DNA of 64,000 nt. Source: Mesostigma viride. Its lineage: Eukaryota; Streptophyta; Mesostigmatophyceae; Mesostigmatales; Mesostigmataceae. Position 1 is the first letter of the stretch, and the number at the start of each line of letters is the position of its first letter. The stretch spans positions 3,516,318-3,580,317 of the forward strand of contig RPFO01000156.1 of NCBI GenBank assembly GCA_009746045.1. Reading direction: 5' to 3'. Positions 31,401 to 43,007 of this stretch are shown here, piece by piece. A model generated the notes under the pieces. The model had not been told where the DNA came from. It worked only from the letters and a program-made list of their open reading frames with translations, and did no database searches. Both the position numbers and the translations under genes were made by a program.

Positions 31401-34400
31401 TGTCATGTAATGGACCTGTGCTGTCTAAATGGTTGCTGGGTATGCCGTGAAAGGTGGGGTCTCGTGATGTCATGTAACGGACTTGTGCTATCTAAATGGT
31501 TGCTGGGTATGCCGTGAAAGGTGGGGTCTCGTGATGCCATGTAACGGACCTGTGCTGTCTAAATGGTTGCTGGGTATGCCGTGAAAGGTGGGGTCTCGTG
31601 ATGTCATGTAATGGACTTGTGCTGTCTAAATGGTTGCTGGGTATGCCGTGAAAGGTGGGGTCTCGTGATGTCATGTAATGGACCTGTGCCATCTAAATGG
31701 TTGCTGGGTATGCCGTGAAAGGTGGGGTCTCGTGATGCCATGTAACGGACCTGTGCTGTCTAAATGGTTGCTGGGTATTCCGTGAAAGGTGTGGTCTCGT
31801 GATGCCATGTAATGGACCTGTGCTGTCTAAATGGTTGCTGGGTATGCCGTGAAAGGTGGGGTCTTGTGATGCCATGTAACGGACTTGTGCTGTCTAAATG
31901 GTTGCTGGGTATGCCGTGAAAGGTGGGGTCTCGTGATGCCATGTAACGGACCTGTGCTGTCTAAATGGTTGCTGGGTATTCCGTGAAAGGTGGGGTCTCG
32001 TGATGCCATGTAATGGACCTGTGCTGTCTAAATGGTTGCTGGGTATGCCGTGAAAGGTGGGGTCTCGTGATGCCATGTAACGGACCTGTGCTGTCTAAAT
32101 GGTTGCTGGGTATGCCGTGAAAGGTGGGGTCTCCTGATGCCATGTAATGGACCTGTGCTGTCTGAATGGTTGCTGGGTATGCCGTGAAAGGTGGGGTCTC
32201 GTGATGCCATGTAACGGACCTGTGCTGTCTAAATGGTTGCTGGGTATTCCGTGAAAGGTGGGGTCTTGTGATGCCATGTAACGGACTTGTGCTGTCTAAA
32301 TGGTTGCTGGGTATGCCGTGAAAGGTGGGGTCTCGTGATGCCATGTAACGGACCTGTGCTATCTAAATGGTTGCTGGGTATTCCGTGAAAGGTGTGGTCT
32401 CGTGATGCCATGTAACGGACTTGTGCTGTCTAAATGGTTGCTGGGTATGCCGTGAAAGGTGGGGTCTCGTGATGTCATGTAATGGACTTGTGCTGTCTAA
32501 ATGGTTGCTGGGTATGCCGTGAAAGGTGGGGTCTTGTGATGTCATGTAACGGACCTGTGCTGTCTAAATGGTTGCTGGGTATGCCGTGAAAGGTGGGGTC
32601 TCGTGATGTCATGTAATGGACTTGTGCTATCTAAATGGTTGCTGGGTATGCCGTGAAAGGTGGGGTCTTGTGATGCCATGTTATGGACTTGTGCTGTCTA
32701 AATGGTTGCTGGGTATGCCGTGAAAGGTGGGGTCTCGTGATGTCATGTAATGGACTTGTGCCATCTAAATGGTTGCTGGGTATGCCGTGAAAGGTGGGGT
32801 CTCGTGATGTCATGTAATGGACCTGTGCTGTCTAAATGGTTGCTGGGTATGCCGTGAAAGGTGGGGTCTCGTGATGCCATGTAACGGACTTGTGCTGTCT
32901 AAATGTTTGCTGGGTTTTCCGTGAAAGGTGGGGTCTCGTGATGTCATGTAACGGACTTGTGCTATCTAAATGGTTGCTGGGTATGCCGTGAAAGGTGGGG
33001 TCTCGTGATGTCATGTAATGGACCTGTGCCATCTAAATGGTTGCTGGGTATGCCGTGAAAGGTGGGGTCTCGTGATGTCATGTAACGGACCTGTGCCATC
33101 TAAATGGTTGCTGGGTATGCCGTGAAAGGTGGGGTCTCGTGATGTCATGTAACGGACCTGTGCCATCTAAATGGTTGCTGGGTATTCCGTGAAAGGTGGG
33201 GTCTCGTGATGCCATGTAATGGACTTGTGCTGTCTAAATGGTTGCTGGGTATTCCGTGAAAGGTGTGGTCTCGTGATGCCATGTGATGGACCTGTGCTGT
33301 CTAAATTGTTGCTGGGTATGCCGTGAAAGGTGGGGTCTCGTGATGTCATGTAACGGACCTGTGCCATCTAAATGGTTGCTGGGTATGCCGTGAAAGGTGG
33401 GGTCTCGTGATGTCATGTAATGGACCTGTGCTGTCTAAATGGTTGCTGGGTATGCCGTGAAAGGTGGGGTCTCGTGATGTCATGTAATGGACCTGTGCCA
33501 TCTAAATGGTTGCTGGGTATGCCGTGAAAGGTGGGGTCTCGTGATGTCATGTAACGGACCTGTGCCATCGAAATGGTTGCTGGGTATGCCGTGAAAGGTG
33601 GGGTCTCGTGATGTCATGTAACGGACCTGTGCCATCTAAATGGTTGCTGGGTATGCCGTGAAAGGTGTGGTCTCGTGATGCCATGTAATGGACCTGTGCT
33701 GTCTAAATGGTTGCTGGGTATTCCGTGAAAGGTGGGGTCACGTGATGTCATGTAACGGACCTGTGCTGTCTAAATGGTTGCTGGGTATGCCGTGAAAGGT
33801 GGGGTCACGTGATGCCATGTAACGGACCTGTGCTGTCTAAATGGTTGCTGGGTATGCCGTGAAAGAAGGGGTCTCGTGATGCCATGTAATGGACCTGTGC
33901 TGTCTAAATGGTTGCTGGGTATGCCGTGAAAGGTGGGGTCTCGTGATGTCATGTAACGGACTTGTGCTGTCTAAATGGTTGCTGGGTATGCCGTGAAAGG
34001 TGGGGTCTCGTGATGCCATGTAACGGACCTGTGCCATCTAAATGGTTGCTGGGTATGCCGTGAAAGGTGGGGTCTCGTGATGTCATGTAACGGACCTGTG
34101 CCATCTAAATGGTTGCTGGGTATGCCGTGAAAGGTGGGGTCTCGTGATGTCATGTAACGGACCTGTGCCATCTAAATGGTTGCTGGGTATGCCGTGAAAG
34201 GTGTGGTCTCGTGATGCCATGTTATGGACCTGTGCTGTCTAAATGGTTGCTGGGTATGCCGTGAAAGGTGGGGTCTCGTGATGTCATGTAACGGACCTGT
34301 GCCATCTAAATGGTTGCTGGGTATGCCGTGAAAGGTGGGGTCTCGTGATGTCATGTAACGGACCTGTGCCATCTAAATGGTTGCTGGGTATGCCGTGAAA

Positions 34401-37400
34401 GGTGTGGTCTCGTGATGCCATGTAATGGACCTGTGCTGTCTAAATGGTTGCTGGGTATTCCGTGAAAGGTGGGGCACGTGATGTCATGTAACGGACCTGT
34501 GCTGTCTAAATGGTTGCTGGGTATGCCGTGAAAGGTGGGGTCACGTGATGCCATGTAATGGACCTGTGCTGTCTAAATGGTTGCTGGGTATTCCGTGAAA
34601 GGTGTGGTCTCGTGATGCCATGTAATGGACCTGTGCTGTCTAAATGGTTGCTGGGTATGCCGTGAAAGGTGGGGTCTCGTGATGTCATGTAACGGACCTG
34701 TGCCATCTAAATGGTTGCTGGGTATGCCGTGAAAGGTGGGGTCTCGTGATGCCATGTAACGGACCTGTGCCATCTAAATGGTTGCTGGGTATGCCGTGAA
34801 AGGTGTGGTCTCGTGATGCCATGTAATGGACTTGTGCTGTCTAAATGGTTGCTGGGTATGCCGTGAAAGGTGGGGTCTCGTGATGTCATGTAATGGACTT
34901 GTGCTATCTAAATGGTTGCTGGCAAGTGCTGTGGGCGTCCGGTAAGTCTTGTCATCCTTTTGGTCCTCAGGTGGAGTAGGTGTTCGGAATGCCAGCCGTT
35001 CCTCTATCCATGATGATCAGGTGATGACATCATAGTCTTTGCCGCGTGATGACATCATAGTCTTTCCCACGTGATGACATCATAGTCTTTCCCTAGTGAT
35101 GACATCATAGTCTTTGCCCGCGGCCTCATGACCGCGAGCATGCATGTGTGTGCATGTGCTTGTGCATATGTGCCGTGCTCTGCCGTGCCGCCGCCTGGCA
35201 GGTAATTGCGGTGCGCGCCAAGAGCCGGGGGAGCATCCGGCTGCGCACGACCAACCCCCTGGACCGCCCCCAGCTCCTGCCCCACTACATGAGCAACCTG
35301 GAGGATGCGGCCACGCTGCGCGAGGGCCTGAGGCTCACCCGCAAGCTGGCGTCCGCCCCCGCCTTTGCTGAGTGGCACGCAGGTAAGGGCATAAATGGCA
35401 CACAGGTAAGGGCTTTCGCCCCTACCTGTTACAAGTGGCACTAGGAGGGGTATGAGGGCTAGTGGCAAATAGGCAAGGGCGTTTGTTTCTGCCTTTGACA
35501 AGTGGCACGCCAGTGTCAGCGTGTCTCCCAGTCGCTGTTGGCTGCGGAGCACTCTCCACTCTCTTGCCGCCGTGCTAGTGAACGTGTGCAGATAGTTTCA
35601 ACGTCTGTCGCTCCGCTCTCCTGGCATACCTACCCCGCGGGTTGATGGAGGTGACGTCTCATGTGACGACAAGAGTGTCTGCAATACCGTCGCTTGCTCA
35701 GAAGGGGCTTCTTGCGAAGCCATAGGTTTGCCTGTATACAGCAGCATACAGCCATTTCCTAGATAACTGGCGGCTGCCACGAACCAACATCTCTCGTTTG
35801 CGGCTTTGTGCCTGCCTCCTGGACCCCCTATTCCTTGTCATCACTTTGTGTTCTCCCTAAACCCGAAACCCGAAACCCTCCTGGACCCCCTATTCCTTGT
35901 CATCACTTTGTGTTCTCCCTAAACCCTAAACCCGAAACCCTCCTGGACCCCCTATTCCTTGTCATCACTTTGTGTTCTCCCTAAACCCTAAACCCTCCTG
36001 GACCCCCTATTCCTTGTCATCACTTTGTGTTCTCCCTAAACCCTAAACCCGAAACCCTCCTGGACCCCCTATTCCTTGTCATCACTTTGTGTTCTCCCTA
36101 AACCCTAAACCCTAAACCCTCCTGGACCCCCTATTCCTTGTCATCACTTTGTGTTCTCCCTAAACCCTAAACCCTAAACCCTCCTGGACCCCCTATTCCT
36201 TGTCATCACTTTGTGTTCTCCCTAAACCCTAAACCCTAAACCCTCCTGGACCCCCTATTCCTTGTCATCACTTTGTGTTCTCCCTAAACCCGAAACCCTA
36301 AACCCTCCTGGACCCCCTATTCCTTGTCATCACTTTGTGTTCTCCCTAAACCCTAAACCCGAAACCCTCCTGGACCCCCTATTCCTTGTCATCACTTTGT
36401 GTTCTCCCTAAACCCTAAACCCGAAACCCTCCTGGACCCCCTATTCCTTGTCATCACTTTGTGTTCTCCCTAAACCCTAAACCCGAAACCCTCCTGGACC
36501 CCCTATTCCTTGTCATCAGTTTGTGTTCTCCCTAAACCCTAAACCCGAAACCCTCCTGGACCCCCTATTCCTTGTCATCACTTTGTGTTCTCCCTAAACC
36601 CTAAACCCTAAACCCTCCTGGACCCCCTATTCCTTGTCATCACTTTGTGTTCTCCCTAAACCCTAAACCCGAAACCCTCCTGGACCCCCTATTCCTTGTC
36701 ATCACTTTGTGTTCTCCCTAAACCCTAAACCCTCCTGGACCCCCTATTCCTTGTCATCACTTTGTGTTCTCCCTAAACCCTAAACCCGAAACCCTCCTGG
36801 ACCCCCTATTCCTTGTCATCACTTTGTGTTCTCCCTAAACCCTAAACCCGAAACCCTCCTGGACCCCCTATTCCTTGTCATCACTTTGTGTTCTCCCTAA
36901 ACCCTAAACCCGAAACCCTCCTGGACCCCCTATTCCTTGTCATCACTTTGTGTTCTCCCTAAACCCTAAACCCGAAACCCTCCTGGACCCCCTATTCCTT
37001 GTCATCACTTTGTGTTCTCCCTAAACCCTAAACCCGAAACCCTCCTGGACCCCCTATTCCTTGTCATCACTTTGTGTTCTCCCTAAACCCTAAACCCTAA
37101 ACCCTCCTGGACCCCCTATTCCTTGTCATCACTTTGTGTTCTCCCTAAACCCTAAACCCTCCTGGACCCCCTATTCCTTGTCATCACTTTGTGTTCTCCC
37201 TAAACCCTAAACCCGAAACCCTCCTGGACCCCCATTCCTTGTCATCACTTTGTGTTCTCCCTAAACCCGAAACCCGAAACCCTCCTGGACCCCCTATTCC
37301 TTGTCATCACTTTGTGTTCTCCCTAAACCCTCAACCCGAAACCCTCCTGGACCCCCTATTCCTTGTCATCACTTTGTGTTCTCCCTAAACCCTAAACCCT

Positions 37401-40400
37401 CCTGGACCCCCTATTCCTTGTCATCACTTTGTGTTCTCCCTAAACCCTAAACCCTAAACCCTCCTGGACCCCCTATTCCTTGTCATCACTTTGTGTTCTC
37501 CCTAAACCCTCAACCCGAAACCCTCCTGGACCCCCTATTCCTTGTCATCACTTTGTGTTCTCCCTAAACCCGAAACCCTCCTGGACCCCCTATTCCTTGT
37601 CATCACTTTGTGTTCTCCCTAAACCCTAAACCCTCCTGGACCCCCTATTCCTTGTCATCACTTTGTGTTCTCCCTAAACCCTAAACCCTAAACCCTCCTG
37701 GACCCCCTATTCCTTGTCATCACTTTGTGTTCTCCCTAAACCCTAAACCCTCCTGGACCCCCTATTCCTTGTCATCACTTTGTGTTCTCCCTAAACCCTA
37801 AACCCTAAACCCTCCTGGACCCCCTATTCCTTGTCATCACTTTGTGTTCTCCCTAAACCCTAAACCCTCCTGGACCCCCTATTCCTTGTCATCACTTTGT
37901 GTTCTCCCTAAACCCTAAACCCTAAACCCTCCTGGACCCCCTATTCCTTGTCATCACTTTGTGTTCTCCCTAAACCCTAAACCCTAAACCCTCCTGGACC
38001 CCCTATTCCTTGTCATCACTTTGTGTTCTCCCTAAACCCTAAACCCGAAACCCTCCTGGACCCCCTATTCCTTGTCATCACTTTGTGTTCTCCCTAAACC
38101 CTAAACCCGAAACCCTCCTGGACCCCCTATTCCTTGTCATCACTTTGTGTTCTCCCTAAACCCTAAACCCTAAACCCTCCTGGACCCCCTATTCCTTGTC
38201 ATCACTTTGTGTTCTCCCTAAACCCGAAACCCTCCTGGACCCCCTATTCCTTGTCATCACTTTGTGTTCTCCCTAAACCCTAAACCCGAAACCCTCCTGG
38301 ACCCCCTATTCCTTGTCATCACTTTGTGTTCTCCCTAAACCCTAAACCCGAAACCCTCCTGGACCCCCTATTCCTTGTCATCACTTTGTGTTCTCCCTAA
38401 ACCCTAAACCCTCCTGGACCCCCTATTCCTTGTCATCACTTTGTGTTCTCCCTAAACCCTAAACCCTAAACCCTCCTGGACCCCCTATTCCTTGTCATCA
38501 CTTTGTGTTCTCCCTAAACCCTAAACCCGAAACCCTCCTGGACCCCCTATTCCTTGTCATCACTTTGTGTTCTCCCTAAACCCTAAACCCGAAACCCTCC
38601 TGGACCCCCTATTCCTTGTCATCACTTTGTGTTCTCCCTAAACCCTAAACCCGAAACCCTCCTGGACCCCCTATTCCTTGTCATCACTTTGTGTTCTCCC
38701 TAAACCCTAAACCCGAAACCCTCCTGGACCCCCTATTCCTTGTCATCACTTTGTGTTCTCCCTAAACCCTAAACCCTAAACCCTCCTGGACCCCCTATTC
38801 CTTGTCATCACTTTGTGTTCTCCCTAAACCCTAAACCCTAAACCCTCCTGGACCCCCTATTCCTTGTCATCACTTTGTGTTCTCCCTAAACCCGAAACCC
38901 GAAACCCTCCTGGACCCCCTATTCCTTGTCATCACTTTGTGTTCTCCCTAAACCCGAAACCCTCCTGGACCCCCTATTCCTTGTCATCACTTTGTGTTCT
39001 CCCTAAACCCTAAACCCTCCTGGACCCCCTATTCCTTGTCATCACTTTGTGTTCTCCCTAAACCCTAAACCCTCCTGGACCCCCTATTCCTTGTCATCAC
39101 TTTGTGTTCTCCCTAAACCCGAAACCCTCCTGGACCCCCTATTCCTTGTCATCACTTTGTGTTCTCCCTTAACCCTAAACCCGAAACCCTCCTGGACCCC
39201 CTATTCCTTGTCATCACTTTGTGTTCTCCCTAAACCCTAAACCCTAGACCCTCCTGGACCCCCTATTCCTTGTCATCACTTTGTGTTCTCCCGAAACCCT
39301 AAACCCGAAACCCTCCTGGACCCCCTATTCCTTGTCATCACTTTGTGTTCTCCCTAAACCCTAAACCCGAAACCCTCCTGGACCCCCTATTCCTTGTCAT
39401 CACTTTGTGTTCTCCCTAAACCCTAAACCCGAAACCCTCCTGGACCCCCATTCCTTGTCATCACTTTGTGTTCTCCCGAAACCCTAAACCCGAAACCCTC
39501 CTGGACCCCCTATTCCTTGTCATCACTTTGTGTTCTCCCTAAACCCTAAACCCTCCTGGACCCCCTATTCCTTGTCATCACTTTGTGTTCTCCCTAAACC
39601 CTAAACCCGAAACCCTCCTGGACCCCCTATTCCTTGTCATCACTTTGTGTTCTCCCTAAACCCTAAACCCGAAACCCTCCTGGACCCCCTATTCCTTGTC
39701 ATCACTTTGTGTTCTCCCTAAACCCTAAACCCTAAACCCTCCTGGACCCCCTATTCCTTGTCATCACTTTGTGTTCTCCCTAAACCCTAAACCCTCCTGG
39801 ACCCCCTATTCCTTGTCATCACTTTGTGTTCTCCCTAAACCCTAAACCCTAAACCCTCCTGGACCCCCTATTCCTTGTCATCACTTTGTGTTCTCCCTAA
39901 ACCCTAAACCCTAAACCCTCCTGGACCCCCTATTCCTTGTCATCACTTTGTGTTCTCCCTAAACCCTAAACCCTAAACCCTCCTGGACCCCCTATTCCTT
40001 GTCATCACTTTGTGTTCTCCCTAAACCCTAAACCCTAAACCCTCCTGGACCCCCTATTCCTTGTCATCACTTTGTGTTCTCCCTAAACCCTAAACCCTCC
40101 TGGACCCCCTATTCCTTGTCATCACTTTGTGTTCTCCCTAAACCCTAAACCCGAAACCCTCCTGGACCCCCTATTCCTTGTCATCACTTTGTGTTCTCCC
40201 TAAACCCTAAACCCGAAACCCTCCTGGACCCCCTATTCCTTGTCATCACTTTGTGTTCTCCCTTAACCCTAAACCCGAAACCCTCCTGGACCCCCTATTC
40301 CTTGTCATCACTTTGTGTTCTCCCTAAACCCTAAACCCTCCTGGACCCCCTATTCCTTGTCATCACTTTGTGTTCTCCCTAAACCCTAAACCCTAAACCC

Positions 40401-42034
40401 TCCTGGACCCCCCATTCCTTGTCATCACTTTGTGTTCTCCCTAAACCCTAAACCCGAAACCCTCCTGGACCCCCTATTCCTTGTCATCACTTTGTGTTCT
40501 CCCTAAACCCGAAACCCGAAACCCTCCTGGACCCCCTATTCCTTGTCATCACTTTGTGTTCTCCCTAAACCCTAAACCCTAAACCCTCCTGGACCCCCTA
40601 TTCCTTGTCATCACTTTGTGTTCTCCCTAAACCCTAAACCCTAAACCCTCCTGGACCCCCTATTCCTTGTCATCACTTTGTGTTCTCCCGAAACCCTAAA
40701 CCCGAAACCCTCCTGGACCCCCTATTCCTTGTCATCACTTTGTGTTCTCCCTAAACCCTAAACCCTCCTGGACCCCCTATTCCTTGTCATCACTTTGTGT
40801 TCTCCCTAAACCCTAAACCCTCCTGGACCCCCTATTCCTTGTCATCACTTTGTGTTCTCCCTAAACCCTAAACCCTCCTGGACCCCCTATTCCTTGTCAT
40901 CACTTTGTGTTCTCCCTAAACCCTAAACCCTCCTGGACCCCCTATTCCTTGTCATCACTTTGTGTTCTCCCTAAACCCTAAACCCTAAACCCTCCTGGAC
41001 CCCCTATTCCTTGTCATCACTTTGTGTTCTCCCTAAACCCTAAACCCTAAACCCTCCTGGACCCCCTATTCCTTGTCATCACTTTGTGTTCTCCCTAAAC
41101 CCTAAACCCTCCTGGACCCCCTATTCCTTGTCATCACTTTGTGTTCTCCCTAAACCCTAAACCCTCCTGGACCCCCTATTCCTTGTCATCACTTTGTGTT
41201 CTCCCTAAACCCTAAACCCTCCTGGACCCCCTATTCCTTGTCATCACTTTGTGTTCTCCCTAAACCCTAAACCCTCCTGGACCCCCTATTCCTTGTCATC
41301 ACTTTGTGTTCTCCCTAAACCCTAAACCCTAAACCCTCCTGGACCCCCTATTCCTTGTCATCACTTTGTGTTCTCCCTAAACCCTAAACCCTAAACCCTC
41401 CTGGACCCCCTATTCCTTGTCATCACTTTGTGTTCTCCCTAAACCCTAAACCCGAAACCCTCCTGGACCCCCTATTCCTTGTCATCACTTTGTGTTCTCC
41501 CTAAACCCTAAACCCTCCTGGACCCCCTATTCCTTGTCATCACTTTGTGTTCTCCCTAAACCCTAAACCCTCCTGGACCCCCTATTCCTTGTCATCACTT
41601 TGTGTTCTCCCTAAACCCTAAACCCTCCTGGACCCCCTATTCCTTGTCATCACTTTGTGTTCTCCCGTTACTCCCTCACTCCCTGTTGTCCCTGTTCTCC
41701 GTTACCAGAGGAGCTGTTCCCCGGCGCTGGTGTCCAAACCGACGCAGAGCTGGACATGTACATCGCGCAGTCGCTTCACTCGGCCAACGCGCTGGTCGGG
41801 TCATGCCGCATGGGTGACGACAAGGACGAGCTGGCGCCCGTGGACACCTCGCTGCGCGTCAAGGGCGTGTCCGGCCTGCGCGTGGTCGACGCGAGTGTGA
41901 TCCCTGTCATCCCAGGCGGCCAGACTGGCGCGCCCACGATGATGATCGCCGAGCGCGCCGCCGCGATGTTGCAGACGCCAGGGCGCGAGATCAAGTCGGT
42001 CACGGCGCCCGCAAAGATCCCTGTGATGGCATAA
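28456..42034 (+). CDS. FAP: Fatty acid photodecarboxylase-type GMC oxidoreductase, four exons
   Basis: Exons 28456-29814, 30989-31090, 35202-35382 and 41709-42034 (stop TAA) join in phase (0, 0, 1) to 655 residues, the usual length for algal photodecarboxylases. All three introns are GT-AG. In order: Arg/Ser/Ala-rich plastid leader to about residue 77 (VIRCAAA cleavage-type site), FAD-binding GAGGAG at 90-95 with Glu114 for the ribose, GMC signature 1 (ARGRVVGGSTSTNA, 158-171), signature 2 (GGAVHTPHLLMLSGIG, 341-356), TACDHGGF with Cys433, Arg455 in QIRFV across the first splice junction, and a C-terminal block ending VIPGGQTGAPTMMIAERAA. In Chlorella photodecarboxylase an equivalent Cys and Arg hold the fatty acid carboxylate; the enzyme turns free fatty acids into hydrocarbons under blue light in the plastid. 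Function is inferred from these residues; a non-photoactive GMC relative is less likely. Introns 2 (4.1 kb) and 3 (6.3 kb) are mostly satellite. Confidence 0.85.
31307..34922 (+). repeat. 67-bp satellite inside intron 2, about 54 units
   Basis: Contiguous 67-bp units, each with TGGTTGCTGGGTATGCCGTG, AAAGGTGGGGTCTCGTGATG and CTGTGCTGTCTAAA. Length is constant; variation is almost wholly at fixed sites: TATG/TATT, GGGG/TGGG, GATGCC/GATGTC, AACGG/AATGG, ACCTG/ACTTG, GCTGTC/GCCATC. Several of these are C/T changes, some at CpG. Units with GCCATC cluster in 32,760-34,800. Minus-strand frames of about 60 codons recur every 67 bp as an arithmetic effect of the period. Confidence 0.97.
35021..35120 (+). 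repeat. Four 25-bp units with a palindromic TGATGACATCA core
   Basis: GTGATGACATCATAGTCTTT recurs at 35,021, 35,046, 35,071 and 35,096, each followed by a variable 5-bp linker (GCCGC, CCCAC, CCCTA, GCCCG). It lies between the 67-bp satellite and the exon 3 acceptor. Confidence 0.95.
35370..35515 (+). repeat. Tandem copies of the exon 3 / intron 3 donor junction
   Basis: The exon end GAGTGGCACGCAG with donor GTAAGGGC (35,383) is followed by ATGGCACACAG-GTAAGGGC (donor 23 nt further on). Weaker copies follow: ACAAGTGGCACTAGG near 35,430, AGTGGCAAATAGGCAAGGGC near 35,460 and GACAAGTGGCACGCC near 35,497. The second copy is a full-strength donor; its use would shift the frame. Confidence 0.75.
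35815..41664 (+). repeat. Telomere-heptamer minisatellite filling intron 3, about 98 units
   Basis: Each unit is a 41-bp core (CCTCCTGGACCCCCTATTCC, then TTGTCATCACTTTGTGTTCTC) followed by two or three CCTAAAC heptamers, giving 55- or 62-bp units. CCTAAAC is the rotated plant/green-algal telomere repeat on its C-rich strand. In three-heptamer units the last is often CCGAAAC. The two-heptamer form is enriched in 40,750-41,300 and 41,500-41,660. The array ends 44 bp before the exon 4 acceptor, so it is interstitial and intronic, not a chromosome end. Confidence 0.97.
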
Positions 42035-42604
42035 ACAAGCTTTTGTGATGCCCATGCACAAGACCTGTCAGGGTTGAATAAAGCGCAACTCCCGTGTTCT
42101 TGCCTGTGCGCATCCATTGATCCGCTGCGAGTTATTTTGCTTTAGATGTTCTATGAATTCAAGTAGGAAGCCGTTTAGATGCAATAGGCAAGACTCCTAG
42201 TGTGCTTGAACGCGTACTCCGTAAGACGAGCACTCTTACAAGCAGCTTTATTGCTGTGTTACTGTCACTTTAGCTCTTTATCAGGTCCTCTATTGGCTTT
42301 AGCGTAGGCTTTCGATTTGTTTTACTAACTGTCACGTGCCTCGACGACAGGCTTTCGTGTAGACTTTGATGAAGCGCAAAACTTGCTCTTCCAAACAAAT
42401 TTGTGAGCTGTTATGGTTTTTTTAAATTGACTTGTTTGCTAATTTTTACACTGCCTGACTGTCAATTGTCAAATGAGATACCACCAATGCTGCACTGGTG
42501 AATATTACAATTTTTAAAGGGACAAGGAATGATCATTTTAAAAAAGTTATGATAGATTTTTTTAATTAAAAAAAGTATATACTACTAGTAGTATCGGCAG
42601 AATA
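42035..42604 (+). other. 3' flank of the photodecarboxylase gene
   Basis: Non-coding. AATAAA occurs at about 42,076, 40 bp after the stop, and could serve in 3'-end formation, although many chlorophytes use TGTAA instead. The rest is AT-rich sequence leading into a transposon tail. Confidence 0.4.
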
Positions 42605-42995
42605 GATTTAAATTAAATTAAATTATAACATGCCTCCGTTGGGAGATCATGTAGCACATATTCCTTGATGGGTGGTGGAGTGGAGAGAGCCGCGTAATCG
42701 GACTATCCTAACGCTAATCTATCTAGTCTAGAAAAATCCTAACTACCCTACTCATCAAAACGCCTCCTCCTCTTGGGGGGAGGTGGCTTGCCCACAGGGT
42801 CGGGCGTGTGAGCCTTGACAATCTTCTGCCACCGCGTCTTGTTCTGCATGGCAGTCCAAATAAGGGAGAGAGAGTGGATGCGGTATTCAAACTGGGCTGG
42901 GACCAGTAGGTCATCCAGCAACATCTGGACGTAGTTCGTGACATGTTTCCCTACCCTTTTGGGAATGCCCTTGGGGCCAGGCCAGGTCAGAATGT
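42605..42995 (-). mobile_element. LINE family C 3' portion
   Basis: Tail TTAAATTAAATTAAATT, then the terminal hairpin (CCTCCGTTGGGAG) and ATTCCTTGATGG. Then follows decayed C-terminal ORF2 text (on the minus strand, QMLLDDL-like, LSLIWTAMQNK-like, GKPPPP-like) shared with 53,294-53,700. It is 5'-truncated near 42,995. Confidence 0.65.
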
Positions 42996-43007
42996 GCCAG
43001 GTCAGAA

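Noticed and set aside
31155-34889. Dozens of minus-strand frames of about 60 codons with His/Pro-rich text
   Set aside because: They recur every 67 bp because of the satellite period and lie inside an intron of a plus-strand gene. They are repeat shadows.
31307-34922. Regular repeats suggestive of a CRISPR array
   Set aside because: Units are contiguous, with no unique spacers, and the sequence is eukaryotic nuclear DNA.
35815-41664. A true chromosome end, suggested by CCCTAAA repeats
   Set aside because: Heptamers occur only two or three at a time between 41-bp cores, and in-phase exons of one gene lie on both sides.
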